Source of the DNA: JAABVY01 sp964627935
GTDB lineage: Bacteria > Zixibacteria > MSB-5A5 > JAABVY01
NCBI GenBank assembly: GCA_964627935.1
Contig: CAZVLB010000014.1
Coordinates: 1-64,000, forward strand
Length of the DNA stretch: 64,000 nucleotides
Direction of reading: 5' to 3'
The position numbers were made by a program, and so were the translations under genes. Positions within the stretch are counted from its first letter, which is position 1; every line of letters starts with the position of its first letter. A model generated the notes under the pieces. The model was not told the DNA's origin, did not search any database, and saw nothing but the letters and a program-made list of their open reading frames with translations. Below are positions 43,145 to 51,299 of the stretch, piece after piece.

Positions 43145-44320
43145 CTACTTCTGCGAGCTGTCCGGTTTGGGATAGCTGTTCTGCCCGGAACCGGCATTGG
43201 CCGCGGTGGGGCTGAATTTTCCCAGTACAGCTTTCAGGTTCCTGATCTTGCCGGCCCTGAGGATCGAAATCTCCACCTCCGAACCCGGGCTGTCGTTGAC
43301 AATCAGCTTGCGCAACTGGGCTGAATTTAAAATCTGGTGCCAGCCATATTTGAGCAGGATATCACCCTCACGTATACCTGCTTTATAAGCCGGGGATTTT
43401 ACCTGAACAGCCGTTATATAGACGCCATGATTGATATTGAAGACGCGCTTGGCCCAGTCGAAATCAAGGTTCTCCGGTACGACCCCCAGAAAACCGCCCT
43501 GCTGATAATTGCCCGATATTATCTCATCGGCTGTCTGCCTGATCCTGTTGGAGGAAACCATCAGGCTGTAGCCGCCTACCGGCAAATCGATATCGGCTTT
43601 GCCCAGGACAAGCGATTTGCGCGAGGCTTTTGACTGGTCCTGTATATCGATCGAATTCAGGCTGATCGGTTCTGTCAGCTTATAGGCGATCATGCCCACA
43701 CATCGCCCATCGGAATTGACCACCAGGCCACCTGCACTGCCGGGTGAGATATCGGCTGTTACCAGGATATCGCCGTTGTTGTTTACTCCGGAGGCTATGC
43801 CCTCGGCGAAGGATGGAAACATGCCGAAAAAATTGCCCACAATCCCGATCCATCGCCCCGGTTCGAGCGAATCCGAATCGGCCAGAAGAGGCGGCGGGAA
43901 CGGCGGAGAATTGACTTTAAGAATTGAAATATTGTGTTCAAAATCGGTACCGACAAGTTCCCCAAAACGTGTGCTGCCATCGGAAAAGCTGATCCGGAAA
44001 AGATTACCGCGATCGGTCACGCTCGAGGTAGTAATAATATGCCCCAGGCTGTCGAGAATAAATCCGCTGCCGACAGCGATCTCGTAGTTATTGCTATTCG
44101 AGGATGGTACGAATGAATTTTTTCCGCTGGGCACAGCTGACACGTTAATCGTTACCGTGAAATCTTTGCTGCGGTTAAATATGCCGGTCAGTTCTTTTTC
44201 GTAGGATTGAATGCGCCCCTGAGCCCGGGTCGCGGACATAAAAATACCCAGAAATATCATGCACATAGCAAGTCTGTATGTCCAAACATTTCCGGGCATA
44301 GCCCACTTCAAATTTATCAA
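43145..44320 (-). CDS. HtrA-like PDZ protein without catalytic triad (pseudoprotease)
   Basis: The 391-residue protein has an N-terminal signal or anchor (LAMCMIFLGIFMSATRAQG). A trypsin/HtrA-like double barrel follows (about 55-245: AVGSGFILDSLGHIITTSSV, ISILKVNSPPFPPPLL, IGIVGNFFGMFPSF, TADISPGSAGGLVVN), then a PDZ domain (276-365: GVYITAVQVKSPAYKAGIRE). The catalytic His is Ser100, the Asp is Asn130, and the Ser is Ala196 in GSAGG instead of GNSGG (codon GCA verified). It cannot be a serine protease by the usual mechanism. The start overlaps the anti-sigma factor stop (ATGA), so it belongs to the ECF sigma operon, perhaps as a periplasmic sensor or chaperone. Confidence 0.88.
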   Translation of the reverse strand: MINLKWAMPGNVWTYRLAMCMIFLGIFMSATRAQGRIQSYEKELTGIFNRSKDFTVTINVSAVPSGKNSFVPSSNSNNYEIAVGSGFILDSLGHIITTSSVTDRGNLFRISFSDGSTRFGELVGTDFEHNISILKVNSPPFPPPLLADSDSLEPGRWIGIVGNFFGMFPSFAEGIASGVNNNGDILVTADISPGSAGGLVVNSDGRCVGMIAYKLTEPISLNSIDIQDQSKASRKSLVLGKADIDLPVGGYSLMVSSNRIRQTADEIISGNYQQGGFLGVVPENLDFDWAKRVFNINHGVYITAVQVKSPAYKAGIREGDILLKYGWHQILNSAQLRKLIVNDSPGSEVEISILRAGKIRNLKAVLGKFSPTAANAGSGQNSYPKPDSSQK

Positions 44321-45012
44321 TAAGGATTTCTTTCGGTGTCGGCGTTCTGAATGACCGGGTAAATATAGCGGCGTGAACGGTTGTATCTTTCACGTTCCGC
44401 TTCGCTGGCGGCATTGATCCGGCTGTTGAAACCGCCAAAATTATTGGCCGCATCCAGACGCATACGATCGATCATCAGCTTATTGTCACGAAGAGAGGTC
44501 GCCACCTGTAACGATTCCAGCCGGGCCACATCCAGGGCGATCTCATTGGCAGAAATCTTGAATCCCTGCGGCAATGGGCGCACCGGCGTTTGATTAACGT
44601 TTTGAATCAATGTCTTTTCATTTTCCGCCAGACTGCCTTCACCGGATCTCAGAATGGAAAGCTGATTGAAGCCAATAAAGGCCGCAATCAGGACCACTGT
44701 CGCGGCGACAAAAGCCGGTGTAAAAAGCTTCACCCTGTAGCTGATCGCCGAGGGCACATTGCGAATCCTTGTAGCCGAATCATCGGTTCGCGGAGCGGAA
44801 TAAATCCGTGCAAAAAGCCGGTCATTGAAATCATCGGAGAGCTGATCCGTGGGGATTGATTTCAACCCGGCACGGACCTGTTCCATGAAAAGCATTTCCT
44901 TCTGGCAATGTGTACAATTCTCAATATGCTTTAACAACTCTGCTTTTTCACTGCGCGAAAGCTCTCCATCATAGTACTCCGAAATGCAAGAGCGAGCCTT
45001 TCGACAGTTCAT
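44317..45012 (-). CDS. Zinc-finger anti-sigma factor, single-pass membrane protein
   Basis: The 231-residue protein has an N-terminal zf-HC2 anti-sigma domain with HIENCTHC (His29, Cys33, Cys36) and an earlier Cys. One membrane helix follows near 97-115 (FTPAFVAATVVLIAAFIGF), then a periplasmic region of about 110 residues. It would hold the ECF sigma factor at the inner membrane until a signal inactivates it. The start overlaps the sigma gene by 44 nt and the stop overlaps the HtrA-like gene, so all three are coupled. The periplasmic part has no recognised domain. Confidence 0.9.
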   Translation of the reverse strand: MNCRKARSCISEYYDGELSRSEKAELLKHIENCTHCQKEMLFMEQVRAGLKSIPTDQLSDDFNDRLFARIYSAPRTDDSATRIRNVPSAISYRVKLFTPAFVAATVVLIAAFIGFNQLSILRSGEGSLAENEKTLIQNVNQTPVRPLPQGFKISANEIALDVARLESLQVATSLRDNKLMIDRMRLDAANNFGGFNSRINAASEAERERYNRSRRYIYPVIQNADTERNPY

Positions 45013-45571
45013 AGTACTCCTCCATCTTGGGCTTTATCTGATCCCGCAGGAGATTTCGGGCACGGTTTACGCGAGACTTTACCGTACCGAGGGGAACAGA
45101 TAATATCTGGGCTATCTCCTCATAGGAGAGTTGATCTATGTCTCGAAGAATAAATGCTTCCTTGTATTTACTCGGCAATTTCTTGAGCGCCTTCTTGAGA
45201 TCGGACATAATCTTGGTCGGATCTCCCGGCACCTTCTTCTCCGGTGCGGACAGCTTCTCCTTGAAATCCTCGATATCAAAAAATGAGATACGTTTGCGAC
45301 GCCTGAGTTCGTTGCGTGCAAGATTCAATGCGATGGTGTAAACCCAGGTCGATACTGCAAACCTGAAATCGAAGGAATGGCAGTGCTGGTGAACACGCAG
45401 GAAAGTCTCCTGCACGATTTCCTCGGCCTCTTCCTTTGAATCAAGCATTCTATTGATAACGGTAAATAATCTGTTTTTATAGCGGTCCACAAAGATATTG
45501 AATGCAACCATATCCTCTTTCTGGATACGTTTCATCAATTCAACATCTGTTAATTTTTCTCTCGTAGTCAT
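44969..45571 (-). CDS. ECF sigma factor (RpoE-like)
   Basis: The 200-residue sigma-70 family protein has region 2 (MVAFNIFVDRYKNRLFTVIN, then DSKEEAEEIVQETFLRVHQH and FRFAVSTWVYTIALNLARNE). It also has region 4 (LPSKYKEAFILRDIDQLSYE, followed by EIAQILSVPLGTVKSRVNRA), and no region 3, as in ECF factors. It would direct RNA polymerase to envelope-stress promoters. AAGGGA lies 6 nt before ATG 45571. It is the first gene of sigma, anti-sigma and pseudo-HtrA, the arrangement expected for an envelope-stress regulon. Confidence 0.95.
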   Translation of the reverse strand: MTTREKLTDVELMKRIQKEDMVAFNIFVDRYKNRLFTVINRMLDSKEEAEEIVQETFLRVHQHCHSFDFRFAVSTWVYTIALNLARNELRRRKRISFFDIEDFKEKLSAPEKKVPGDPTKIMSDLKKALKKLPSKYKEAFILRDIDQLSYEEIAQILSVPLGTVKSRVNRARNLLRDQIKPKMEEYYELSKGSLLHFGVL

Positions 45572-45590
45572 ATTGTCCCTTCCGCTTTAT

Positions 45591-45622
45591 CTTATATACA
45601 CCTGTTCTTTTTTTTGGTTCCC
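45591..45622 (-). promoter_or_regulatory. Possible autoregulated ECF-type promoter
   Basis: The minus strand has GGGAACC (45622-45616), containing the GGAAC core common in ECF -35 elements. An A-tract spacer and GTATATAA (45599-45592) follow at roughly -10 distance. It is 20 nt before the sigma gene start. The -10 part is not diagnostic. Confidence 0.3.
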
Positions 45623-45728
45623 GGCGATCTTGTTTAGAATCACCGTGCTTAATATGTCGCAAATAGCTTGCCAAAAAACACAGATGAATCCGGCGGATAT
45701 TATAATTATCGGCATAAGCCGAATAAAA

Positions 45729-46946
45729 TCAAGAACTTCCGTATCCCAGCACGAGCCCGATAATAAGTGCCGCGGTAACAAACGCCGCCGGGCCCAGAAT
45801 CAATGGATAGACCTTCGAGAAACTGGTTTTGAAATATTCTATAGTCAAAATAAGGCACAGATGAATCGGCGATATCATAACCCCGATAAGCCCGCTGCCA
45901 TAGGCCAGAACAATCATGGCCATGTCCGGTTCGGGGTTGATTAATATAGCGATTAAAATCGGATATACTATTCCCACATAAGCAGTTACGATTCCCGCCA
46001 GGATGCCGATCAGGAAGCATGACAATGAAACTACAAGCCAGTCGGGCACGCCCCATGATTTTATTGCTGTGGAAAGCTCGACCGCCGCACCCGAATCTGC
46101 GATGATCGACTGAAAGACCATCACACCCAGCATCAAGGAGATGATGGAAAATGATGCACCCTCTTTGACAGATTTTAGTGCAGTAGAAATTTTGGGCCGG
46201 TTAAGTACCAGAAACAACACTGACGAAATGATTAAGCTGTAAAGTATATCAAGGCCCGCTCCTACAGTGATAACAACTACAAGAAGAATCGGCCAGAGCC
46301 CATAGAGGATATCTTTCCAGGACTGCATTTTCGACTGCAGGCGTGGAATATGTGACACACCCCTCATGGGAAATATCAGAAATATCAAACCGCCCAGGAT
46401 AAAGGCGATAGAAAACGGCGACTGCCAGAGAGCAATATCGCTGACCTCGATTTTTAAAATCGCCGAGGCCAGAATAATTCCGGGATAAATCGGCCAGCAA
46501 AATTCGAGAATATGCCTGAACCAGTAATTTATGGCGGTCAGCTTATGCGGGGCTATATTCTCTCCTTCGGATGCCTCCTCTACCAGGGGCGCAGACAAAA
46601 GTGCCCCGCCGGGCATTGGCATGAGGCCGATCAGTGCCGGGCAGAGTACCATGGAAGCCTTGACAGAACCTGAAAGATTGCGAATGCCACGCACCATCTT
46701 GTGATTTATATCAAGGTATTTCAGAAGTGTACCGAGGCTGCTGATAATGCTTACCACCAGAATCAATCGCAATGTTGGCCATGAAACGACGCCGTGAAGA
46801 ACAGACTTCCCGACTTCAAGCGGATTCTGTCCGAACAGAAAACCCAGCGCCAGACCGCCAACAAAGATGGAACTGCCCACATTCAACTTGAATTTAAGGA
46901 GAGAGAGAATAACTATGAAGACCAGTGCCAGTTTGACGATTTCCAT
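45729..46946 (-). CDS. DUF401 family integral membrane protein (permease-like)
   Basis: The 405-residue protein has about eleven membrane helices. The DUF401 signature is LIGLMPMPGGALLSAPLVEEA near residues 105-125, and a second re-entrant-like AYVGIVYPILIAILINPEPD segment lies near 315-335. Glycine-rich FVGGLALGFLFG occurs at the N-terminus. The family belongs to the ion-transporter superfamily of carboxylate carriers, but no substrate is established. It is followed by a 157-nt gap before the sigma gene and is divergent from the nitroreductase gene, with 111 nt between them. Confidence 0.85.
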   Translation of the reverse strand: MEIVKLALVFIVILSLLKFKLNVGSSIFVGGLALGFLFGQNPLEVGKSVLHGVVSWPTLRLILVVSIISSLGTLLKYLDINHKMVRGIRNLSGSVKASMVLCPALIGLMPMPGGALLSAPLVEEASEGENIAPHKLTAINYWFRHILEFCWPIYPGIILASAILKIEVSDIALWQSPFSIAFILGGLIFLIFPMRGVSHIPRLQSKMQSWKDILYGLWPILLVVVITVGAGLDILYSLIISSVLFLVLNRPKISTALKSVKEGASFSIISLMLGVMVFQSIIADSGAAVELSTAIKSWGVPDWLVVSLSCFLIGILAGIVTAYVGIVYPILIAILINPEPDMAMIVLAYGSGLIGVMISPIHLCLILTIEYFKTSFSKVYPLILGPAAFVTAALIIGLVLGYGSS

Positions 46947-47057
46947 AAGGCCGTATTATATTCATTTTAGAGAGCGGAATCCAGTATTTTAAAGACAAAT
47001 AAGTTGACAGCCAGAACACATTTAGTAGCTTGTTGAAAACCAATAACGGAGCATCAG

Positions 47058-47570
47058 ATGGATTTTTTTGAGACCATTGAAAAACGCAGATCAATAAGAA
47101 GTTACGAGAAAACACCGGTCGCAGAGGAGAAACTGCGTAAGATACTGAAAGCGGGCCAGACAGCCCCCTCGGCCAACAATTACCAGGACTGGAAATTCAT
47201 TGTCGTTCGCGATAAAGTTAAAATCCAGAAACTGACCCTGGCCTGCAAACAGCAGAGCTTCGTGGGCGAGGCACCGGTCCTGATCATAGGATGCGGCACC
47301 AATCCTGAATATGTCATGACCTGCGGGCAGGAAGCTTATTCAGTCGATGTTTCTATTGCCATGACGCACATGATGCTGGCTGCTGCGGCCCTTGATCTGG
47401 GTACCTGCTGGCTGGGAGCCTTCCACGAAGAAAAGGTCAAGAAAGTGCTGAGAATACCTGAGGAGGTTCGTGTGGTGGGTATTCTCACTCTGGGCTACGC
47501 GCGCTACAGCCCGGCGGCAACAAATAGAAAGTCACTGACCGAGATAGTCTCATTTGATAAATGGGATTAA
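47058..47570 (+). CDS. Nitroreductase family protein
   Basis: The 170-residue FMN protein begins FFETIEKRRSIRSYEKTPVA, the family's FMN-phosphate-binding start. It continues with LRKILKAGQTAPSANNYQDW, a DVSIAMTHMMLAAAALDLGT helix and VVGILTLGYARYSP. It transfers electrons from NAD(P)H to quinones or nitro groups; the natural substrate is unknown. GGAG stands 8 nt before ATG 47058. It is a single plus-strand gene with its own terminator, divergent from the DUF401 gene. Confidence 0.93.
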   Translation: MDFFETIEKRRSIRSYEKTPVAEEKLRKILKAGQTAPSANNYQDWKFIVVRDKVKIQKLTLACKQQSFVGEAPVLIIGCGTNPEYVMTCGQEAYSVDVSIAMTHMMLAAAALDLGTCWLGAFHEEKVKKVLRIPEEVRVVGILTLGYARYSPAATNRKSLTEIVSFDKWD

Positions 47571-47590
47571 TATTTGTGCATCATAAATGC

Positions 47591-47619
47591 ATGCCTGCAC
47601 AATAATTGTGCGGGCATTT
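47591..47619 (+). terminator. Intrinsic terminator of the nitroreductase gene
   Basis: ATGCC-T-GCACAA-TAA-TTGTGC-G-GGCAT (47591-47617) forms an 11-bp stem with one internal mismatch, followed by a short T run. It begins 20 nt after the stop codon. Confidence 0.75.
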
Positions 47620-47665
47620 CTCCTGATCAAATCAAGAGCAATCATCATTAACCGCAAACCCATTA

Positions 47666-47723
47666 AGATAAACCATTTATCTCAAATCTATGGTTTCTTT
47701 GCGGATGGCAAGCATTTTGCCAT
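47666..47723. promoter_or_regulatory. Cluster of inverted repeats upstream of the envelope operon
   Basis: Three perfect inverted repeats lie here: AGATAAA-CCA-TTTATCT (47666-47682), AAACCAT/ATGGTTT (47670-47676 and 47690-47696, overlapping the first) and ATGGCAA-GCATT-TTGCCAT (47705-47723). TATATA follows at 47722-47727. The overlap of the first two would allow alternative pairing. They sit 95-150 nt before the first gene of the operon at 47818 and may be operators or a structured leader. Confidence 0.5.
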
Positions 47724-47817
47724 ATATAGCACAGAGACAACAGGATGTTTTAGTTGACCGTCCTGATCCCGCTATTTTTCTTTAAAATGAAGAATAATAT
47801 CCGGGATAGGAGGCAGG

Positions 47818-48612
47818 ATGCCAAAAACGATTTTCGCCTTGATTATAGGACTGACAATGTTTCTTACAGAAAACCTGAATGCACAGGATCTGATTCTCGA
47901 TGATGAGCCCCAAAACGCTCCTTTGCCGATACAGATCGTTGACTTCCCCACCGCGGCAACATTGAGCCGGGGTACATTTACAGTCGAGCTCGATGCATTC
48001 GGGAATGGCGGAATAATCAGCTATATCGATATCGGCCTGCATGATCGTTTCATGCTGGGCATCTCCTACGGCGGCGAGGGTATATTGGGACATGAGGATG
48101 CCGATTGGTATGAACGTCCCAATTATCTTGTCAAACTGCGTATACTAGATGAGAAACTGCGCTTTCCATCCATTGCAGTTGGCTTTCATTCACAGGGCAC
48201 AGGGCCCTATGATGAAGATCTGGAAAGATTCAGGTTCAAGGCCCCGGGATTTTTTGTGGTCTTCTCCAAGGGCTATCGGGCGTTGAACTGGCTGGCCGGT
48301 GTGCATGGCGGCGTGCATTACAATCCGCTCGAGGATGATATCGATAAGGATGATGACGTATCGTTTTACGGCGGATTCGATATCGTTCTCAATAACAGCG
48401 TATCGATGGTGACCGAATACCAGGTGGCCTTAAATGATGACAGGTCGGGCAATCCCTACGGTCGCGGACGAGGATATCTGAATGCCGGCTTAATCTGGAA
48501 ATTCTCTGAACGGCTGGAACTGGGCGCAATTTTCAAAGACCTTTTAAACAATTCCCGCGCGACCGAGTCGATTACACGGGAGTTGCGAATTACATATTCA
48601 GAAAGTTTTTAA
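47818..48612 (+). CDS. Predicted outer-membrane beta-barrel protein
   Basis: The 264-residue product has a signal peptide (PKTIFALIIGLTMFLTENLNA, then QD). The remaining sequence alternates hydrophobic and polar residues in about ten strands (GTFTVELDAFGNGGIISYID, RFMLGISYGGEGILG, NYLVKLRILD, PSIAVGFHSQGTGPY, FFVVFSKGYRALNWLAGVHG) and ends in a terminal Phe (RITYSESF). Such a layout suits a small barrel of the YjbH- or MipA-like type, but the family is not recognised. AGGAGG stands 4 nt before ATG. It is the first gene of a three-gene operon. Confidence 0.75.
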   Translation: MPKTIFALIIGLTMFLTENLNAQDLILDDEPQNAPLPIQIVDFPTAATLSRGTFTVELDAFGNGGIISYIDIGLHDRFMLGISYGGEGILGHEDADWYERPNYLVKLRILDEKLRFPSIAVGFHSQGTGPYDEDLERFRFKAPGFFVVFSKGYRALNWLAGVHGGVHYNPLEDDIDKDDDVSFYGGFDIVLNNSVSMVTEYQVALNDDRSGNPYGRGRGYLNAGLIWKFSERLELGAIFKDLLNNSRATESITRELRITYSESF

Positions 48613-48628
48613 AACCGGAGCAGACGGT

Positions 48629-49177
48629 ATGGCAAAAAGAATTGCATATGTTTTAACAGCTTTGATAATGGCCGCTGTGGTCTTTCAGGGATGCTACACC
48701 ATGATCAAACATCCCCGTGTCGAATCGGCAGACTATTCGGCCCAATACTACACCCGGCAATGCCAGGACTGCCATGCCAATGTCTCCGAATATCCCTATG
48801 GCTACAGCTCCATATCCTATCCCGATTACTGGGGCGAATACCATCGCTGGGGTGATTACTACGCCTACCCGTGGTGGTGGCAGTCATTCTGGTGGGATAT
48901 TTACGATGACGGCCTGCTGATTAAAGGCAACGAGGATTACGATCCTGATGCTCATCCTGATTATCGCCGGGGAATCTCGCGCAATCCCTGGGACAGGAGT
49001 TTCGATCCGGCCGGTATTACCAAACCGACTCGTCCTGCGGGCGGAAGCGGATCGGGCGGAACCTCGACAGGTTCCGGCGATGACGGCTCCGGCAATCAGG
49101 GAGATGACAAAAAAGACGACGATTCCACGAAAAAGAGCGAAGATAAAAAGCCGGAACGTCGCAGGATGCCAAAGTAG
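48629..49177 (+). CDS. Lipoprotein with a CXXCH heme motif and disordered tail
   Basis: The 182-residue product has a lipoprotein signal ending VFQGC22. A single c-type heme motif (C45-Q-D-C48-H49) follows, then an extraordinarily aromatic Tyr/Trp-rich stretch (YPYGYSS, YWGEYHRWGDYYAYPWWWQ; residues 55-92). A low-complexity Gly/Ser/Asp/Lys tail (138-180) ends it. No family is recognised. Covalent heme would be attached by the ccm system whose genes lie at 60306-64000. It sits between two barrel genes (16 and 13 nt away), so it probably works at the outer membrane with them. Confidence 0.75.
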   Translation: MAKRIAYVLTALIMAAVVFQGCYTMIKHPRVESADYSAQYYTRQCQDCHANVSEYPYGYSSISYPDYWGEYHRWGDYYAYPWWWQSFWWDIYDDGLLIKGNEDYDPDAHPDYRRGISRNPWDRSFDPAGITKPTRPAGGSGSGGTSTGSGDDGSGNQGDDKKDDDSTKKSEDKKPERRRMPK

Positions 49178-49190
49178 GAGGTCTGTGTAA

Positions 49191-50483
49191 ATGAACGTGT
49201 ATATAAAAATATTTCTGGTACTGCTCCTGTGTGCGGTGCCGTTCATAAATCTCTCGGCCCAGGGTGAGGATATCATCCCAGAGGCTGTGGCCGGCAATTT
49301 CTTCGGTGTTGGCGCAAGAGCGATGGCCATGGGTGGAGCGCATACTGCGGCGGTTATGGACGGCAGTGCGCTCCTGTACAATCCGGCCGCGTTGGCACGA
49401 ATCAGGAAAATCGAAATCCTGGGCGGGCTCTCCCATCAGATGCTCGACAATGACGCCGATCCCGACCGGCTCGGTAATCCAATCAGCGGATTGAACAGCC
49501 GCGATCAGAACAATACCAGGCTGAACACATTGACATTTTCCGTTCCCTATCCGACCTACCGTGGAAGCCTGGTTTTTGCATTCGGGCTCAACCGAGTCAG
49601 AAGTTTCGATAAGACGTTCAATATCGCCTATACCAATGCAGACGAAACCTTAATCGGCACCGAATCATCAACCGGATCGATATATGCTCTCTCGGCCGGA
49701 GCCGGTATAGACATCTCACCGCGTGTGTCATTGGGCGGAGCATTGAATTTCTATTTCGGAACCCACGATTACAACTGGCGCCTGGATTATCAGTCATCCG
49801 AAACAGAGTATATCTATGATGACAACATTGAGGACAGATACACCGGTGTGTCGGCAAAAGTGGGAATCATGTTTGCCGCCAGCCGGGTCCTGCGCCTGGG
49901 CACATCGATCGAGACACCGATCCAGTACAGCATCGCAGAGGAATATATCCTGCGCACATTCGACCAGGGCGGAAGCGACTATGATTTCGGCAGCTATGAG
50001 TATGACCTGCTGGCACCATTTAAGCTCGATTTCGGTATGGCCCTGAACCTGAACATGCTGCAACTCGCGGCTGATATAAATTATGTCGACTGGTCGCAGA
50101 TCGAGTATCAGGATGATGCCGCGCTGGAACGGAACAATATTTTCATCAATGATTATTACCGCGATGTGCTCGGGTTTTCGGTCGGGGCCGAATACATGAT
50201 TCCCAAACTGGGCCTGATGGTGCGCGGCGGTTATCGTTATGATCCCCTGCCATACAACGATGAAAACACCTTTATCAACGAGGGGCAGCCTGTTGCGACC
50301 GGAATTGACATAGTCGAGGATCGCAAGTTCGTGACATTCGGTTTCGGGTACCTGATCGACAGAGTGATGACAATTGATATCGCTGTGGCATTGGGAGGAT
50401 ATGAGATCATGGATAACGATACGCAAATCAGTGAAGAATACAGCCTAAAAAGAATTTACGTTTCTACAGGTTTCAGACTGTAG
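49191..50483 (+). CDS. FadL/PorV-like outer-membrane protein
   Basis: The 430-residue protein has a signal peptide (NVYIKIFLVLLLCAVPFINLSA, then QG). The OmpP1/FadL/PorV opening VGARAMAMGGAHTAAVMDGS is followed by ALLYNPAALARI; this N-terminal hatch resembles that of fatty-acid channel FadL and of type IX secretion protein PorV. The rest is barrel strands, ending VSTGFRL. It may move hydrophobic compounds or serve secretion; other type IX genes are not present. GGAGG lies 9 nt before ATG. It is the last gene of the operon, before a strong terminator. Confidence 0.85.
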   Translation: MNVYIKIFLVLLLCAVPFINLSAQGEDIIPEAVAGNFFGVGARAMAMGGAHTAAVMDGSALLYNPAALARIRKIEILGGLSHQMLDNDADPDRLGNPISGLNSRDQNNTRLNTLTFSVPYPTYRGSLVFAFGLNRVRSFDKTFNIAYTNADETLIGTESSTGSIYALSAGAGIDISPRVSLGGALNFYFGTHDYNWRLDYQSSETEYIYDDNIEDRYTGVSAKVGIMFAASRVLRLGTSIETPIQYSIAEEYILRTFDQGGSDYDFGSYEYDLLAPFKLDFGMALNLNMLQLAADINYVDWSQIEYQDDAALERNNIFINDYYRDVLGFSVGAEYMIPKLGLMVRGGYRYDPLPYNDENTFINEGQPVATGIDIVEDRKFVTFGFGYLIDRVMTIDIAVALGGYEIMDNDTQISEEYSLKRIYVSTGFRL

Positions 50484-50503
50484 CTTTTCCCCTCCTTATT
50501 TAG

Positions 50504-50536
50504 AAGCCCCGTTAAATTATAACGGGGCTTTATATT
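50504..50536 (+). terminator. Intrinsic terminator of the envelope operon
   Basis: A perfect 11-bp stem AAGCCCCGTTA-AATTA-TAACGGGGCTT (50504-50530) is followed by TATATTTT. It comes 20 nt after the FadL/PorV-like stop and before the convergent creatininase-like gene. The minus strand lacks a T tract. Confidence 0.92.
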
Positions 50537-50557
50537 TTAGCTGAGTCTGCTCTGTTT

Positions 50558-51298
50558 TCAGACAGGTAAGTTGGCTTGCCAGTGATCCAGAATATACTTC
50601 AATGTCTGCGCGACCTTTTCCTTCACCTTGACAGAAAAGACCTTGCCCCTTTCATAATCGAAATCCGGCTCGCCTTCACCTTTTTCATTGTAAAGCAGAA
50701 CCGTACCGGGCACAGGATAGACATCGGTACCGGGGGAATTTTCATAAACCAGCATCTTATCATAGCGGCCCTTGTCGGCAAGTTCAGGGTCGATTGAAAC
50801 GACATAGCCGGTTTCATCGATGCCGGCATGACCGCCCTCCATGCCATAAACCTCTTTGGTAATCTCGGAACAGAGAATCCACCAGTGTATCACGGCCACC
50901 TGCAGGCCCATCTCGCGGAACGCTATCGAGGCGCAGTCCTTGAGCACGCTGTTGTTGCCGCCGTGACCGTTCATGATAATGATCTTCTTGAAATTATGAC
51001 GCTTGAAAGACCGGAGCAGATCGAGGATATAGGCCTGCAGGCGATCCGGCTCGACTGTCAATGATCCGGGATAATCCAGAAGAGATCGGGTGATCCCGTA
51101 CCAGACCGGCGGGGCCAGAATAAAATTGAATTTTTCGGCGATATATTCGGATATATCAACCGGAATATAAACATCGGTACCAAGACACGCCGCGCCATGA
51201 GCTTCAATCGTACCCACAGGCAGGATCACGGTATCGATCTCTTTGGGCACCAGGTCACGCACCTGCTGCCAGAGCATCCGTTCTAATTTGTAGATCAT
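50558..51298 (-). CDS. Creatininase family amidohydrolase
   Basis: The 246-residue protein has the creatinine amidohydrolase metal motifs: ILPVGTIEAHGAACLGTDVY (Glu and His near residues 31-33, Asp near 40), KIIIMNGHGGNNSVLKD (His near 109) and EGGHAGIDETGYVVSI (near 156-165). Members include creatininase, FAPy deformylase and mycofactocin peptidase MftE, so the substrate is not fixed. ATG 51298 comes 1 nt after the DUF2064 stop codon and begins with the family's usual LERMLWQQV. The longer frame back to 51364 is rejected because it runs inside that gene. Confidence 0.85.
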   Translation of the reverse strand: MIYKLERMLWQQVRDLVPKEIDTVILPVGTIEAHGAACLGTDVYIPVDISEYIAEKFNFILAPPVWYGITRSLLDYPGSLTVEPDRLQAYILDLLRSFKRHNFKKIIIMNGHGGNNSVLKDCASIAFREMGLQVAVIHWWILCSEITKEVYGMEGGHAGIDETGYVVSIDPELADKGRYDKMLVYENSPGTDVYPVPGTVLLYNEKGEGEPDFDYERGKVFSVKVKEKVAQTLKYILDHWQANLPV

Positions 51299-51299
51299 G

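Noticed and set aside
43145..44320. Annotation as an active DegP/DegS-like serine protease
   Set aside because: Catalytic His, Asp and Ser positions read Ser100, Asn130 and Ala196, so activity by the usual mechanism is not supported.
45591..45622. A GGAAC-type element as firm proof of sigma autoregulation
   Set aside because: The -35 core is short and common in GC-mixed sequence, and the -10 part is not diagnostic, so it is kept only as a low-confidence feature.
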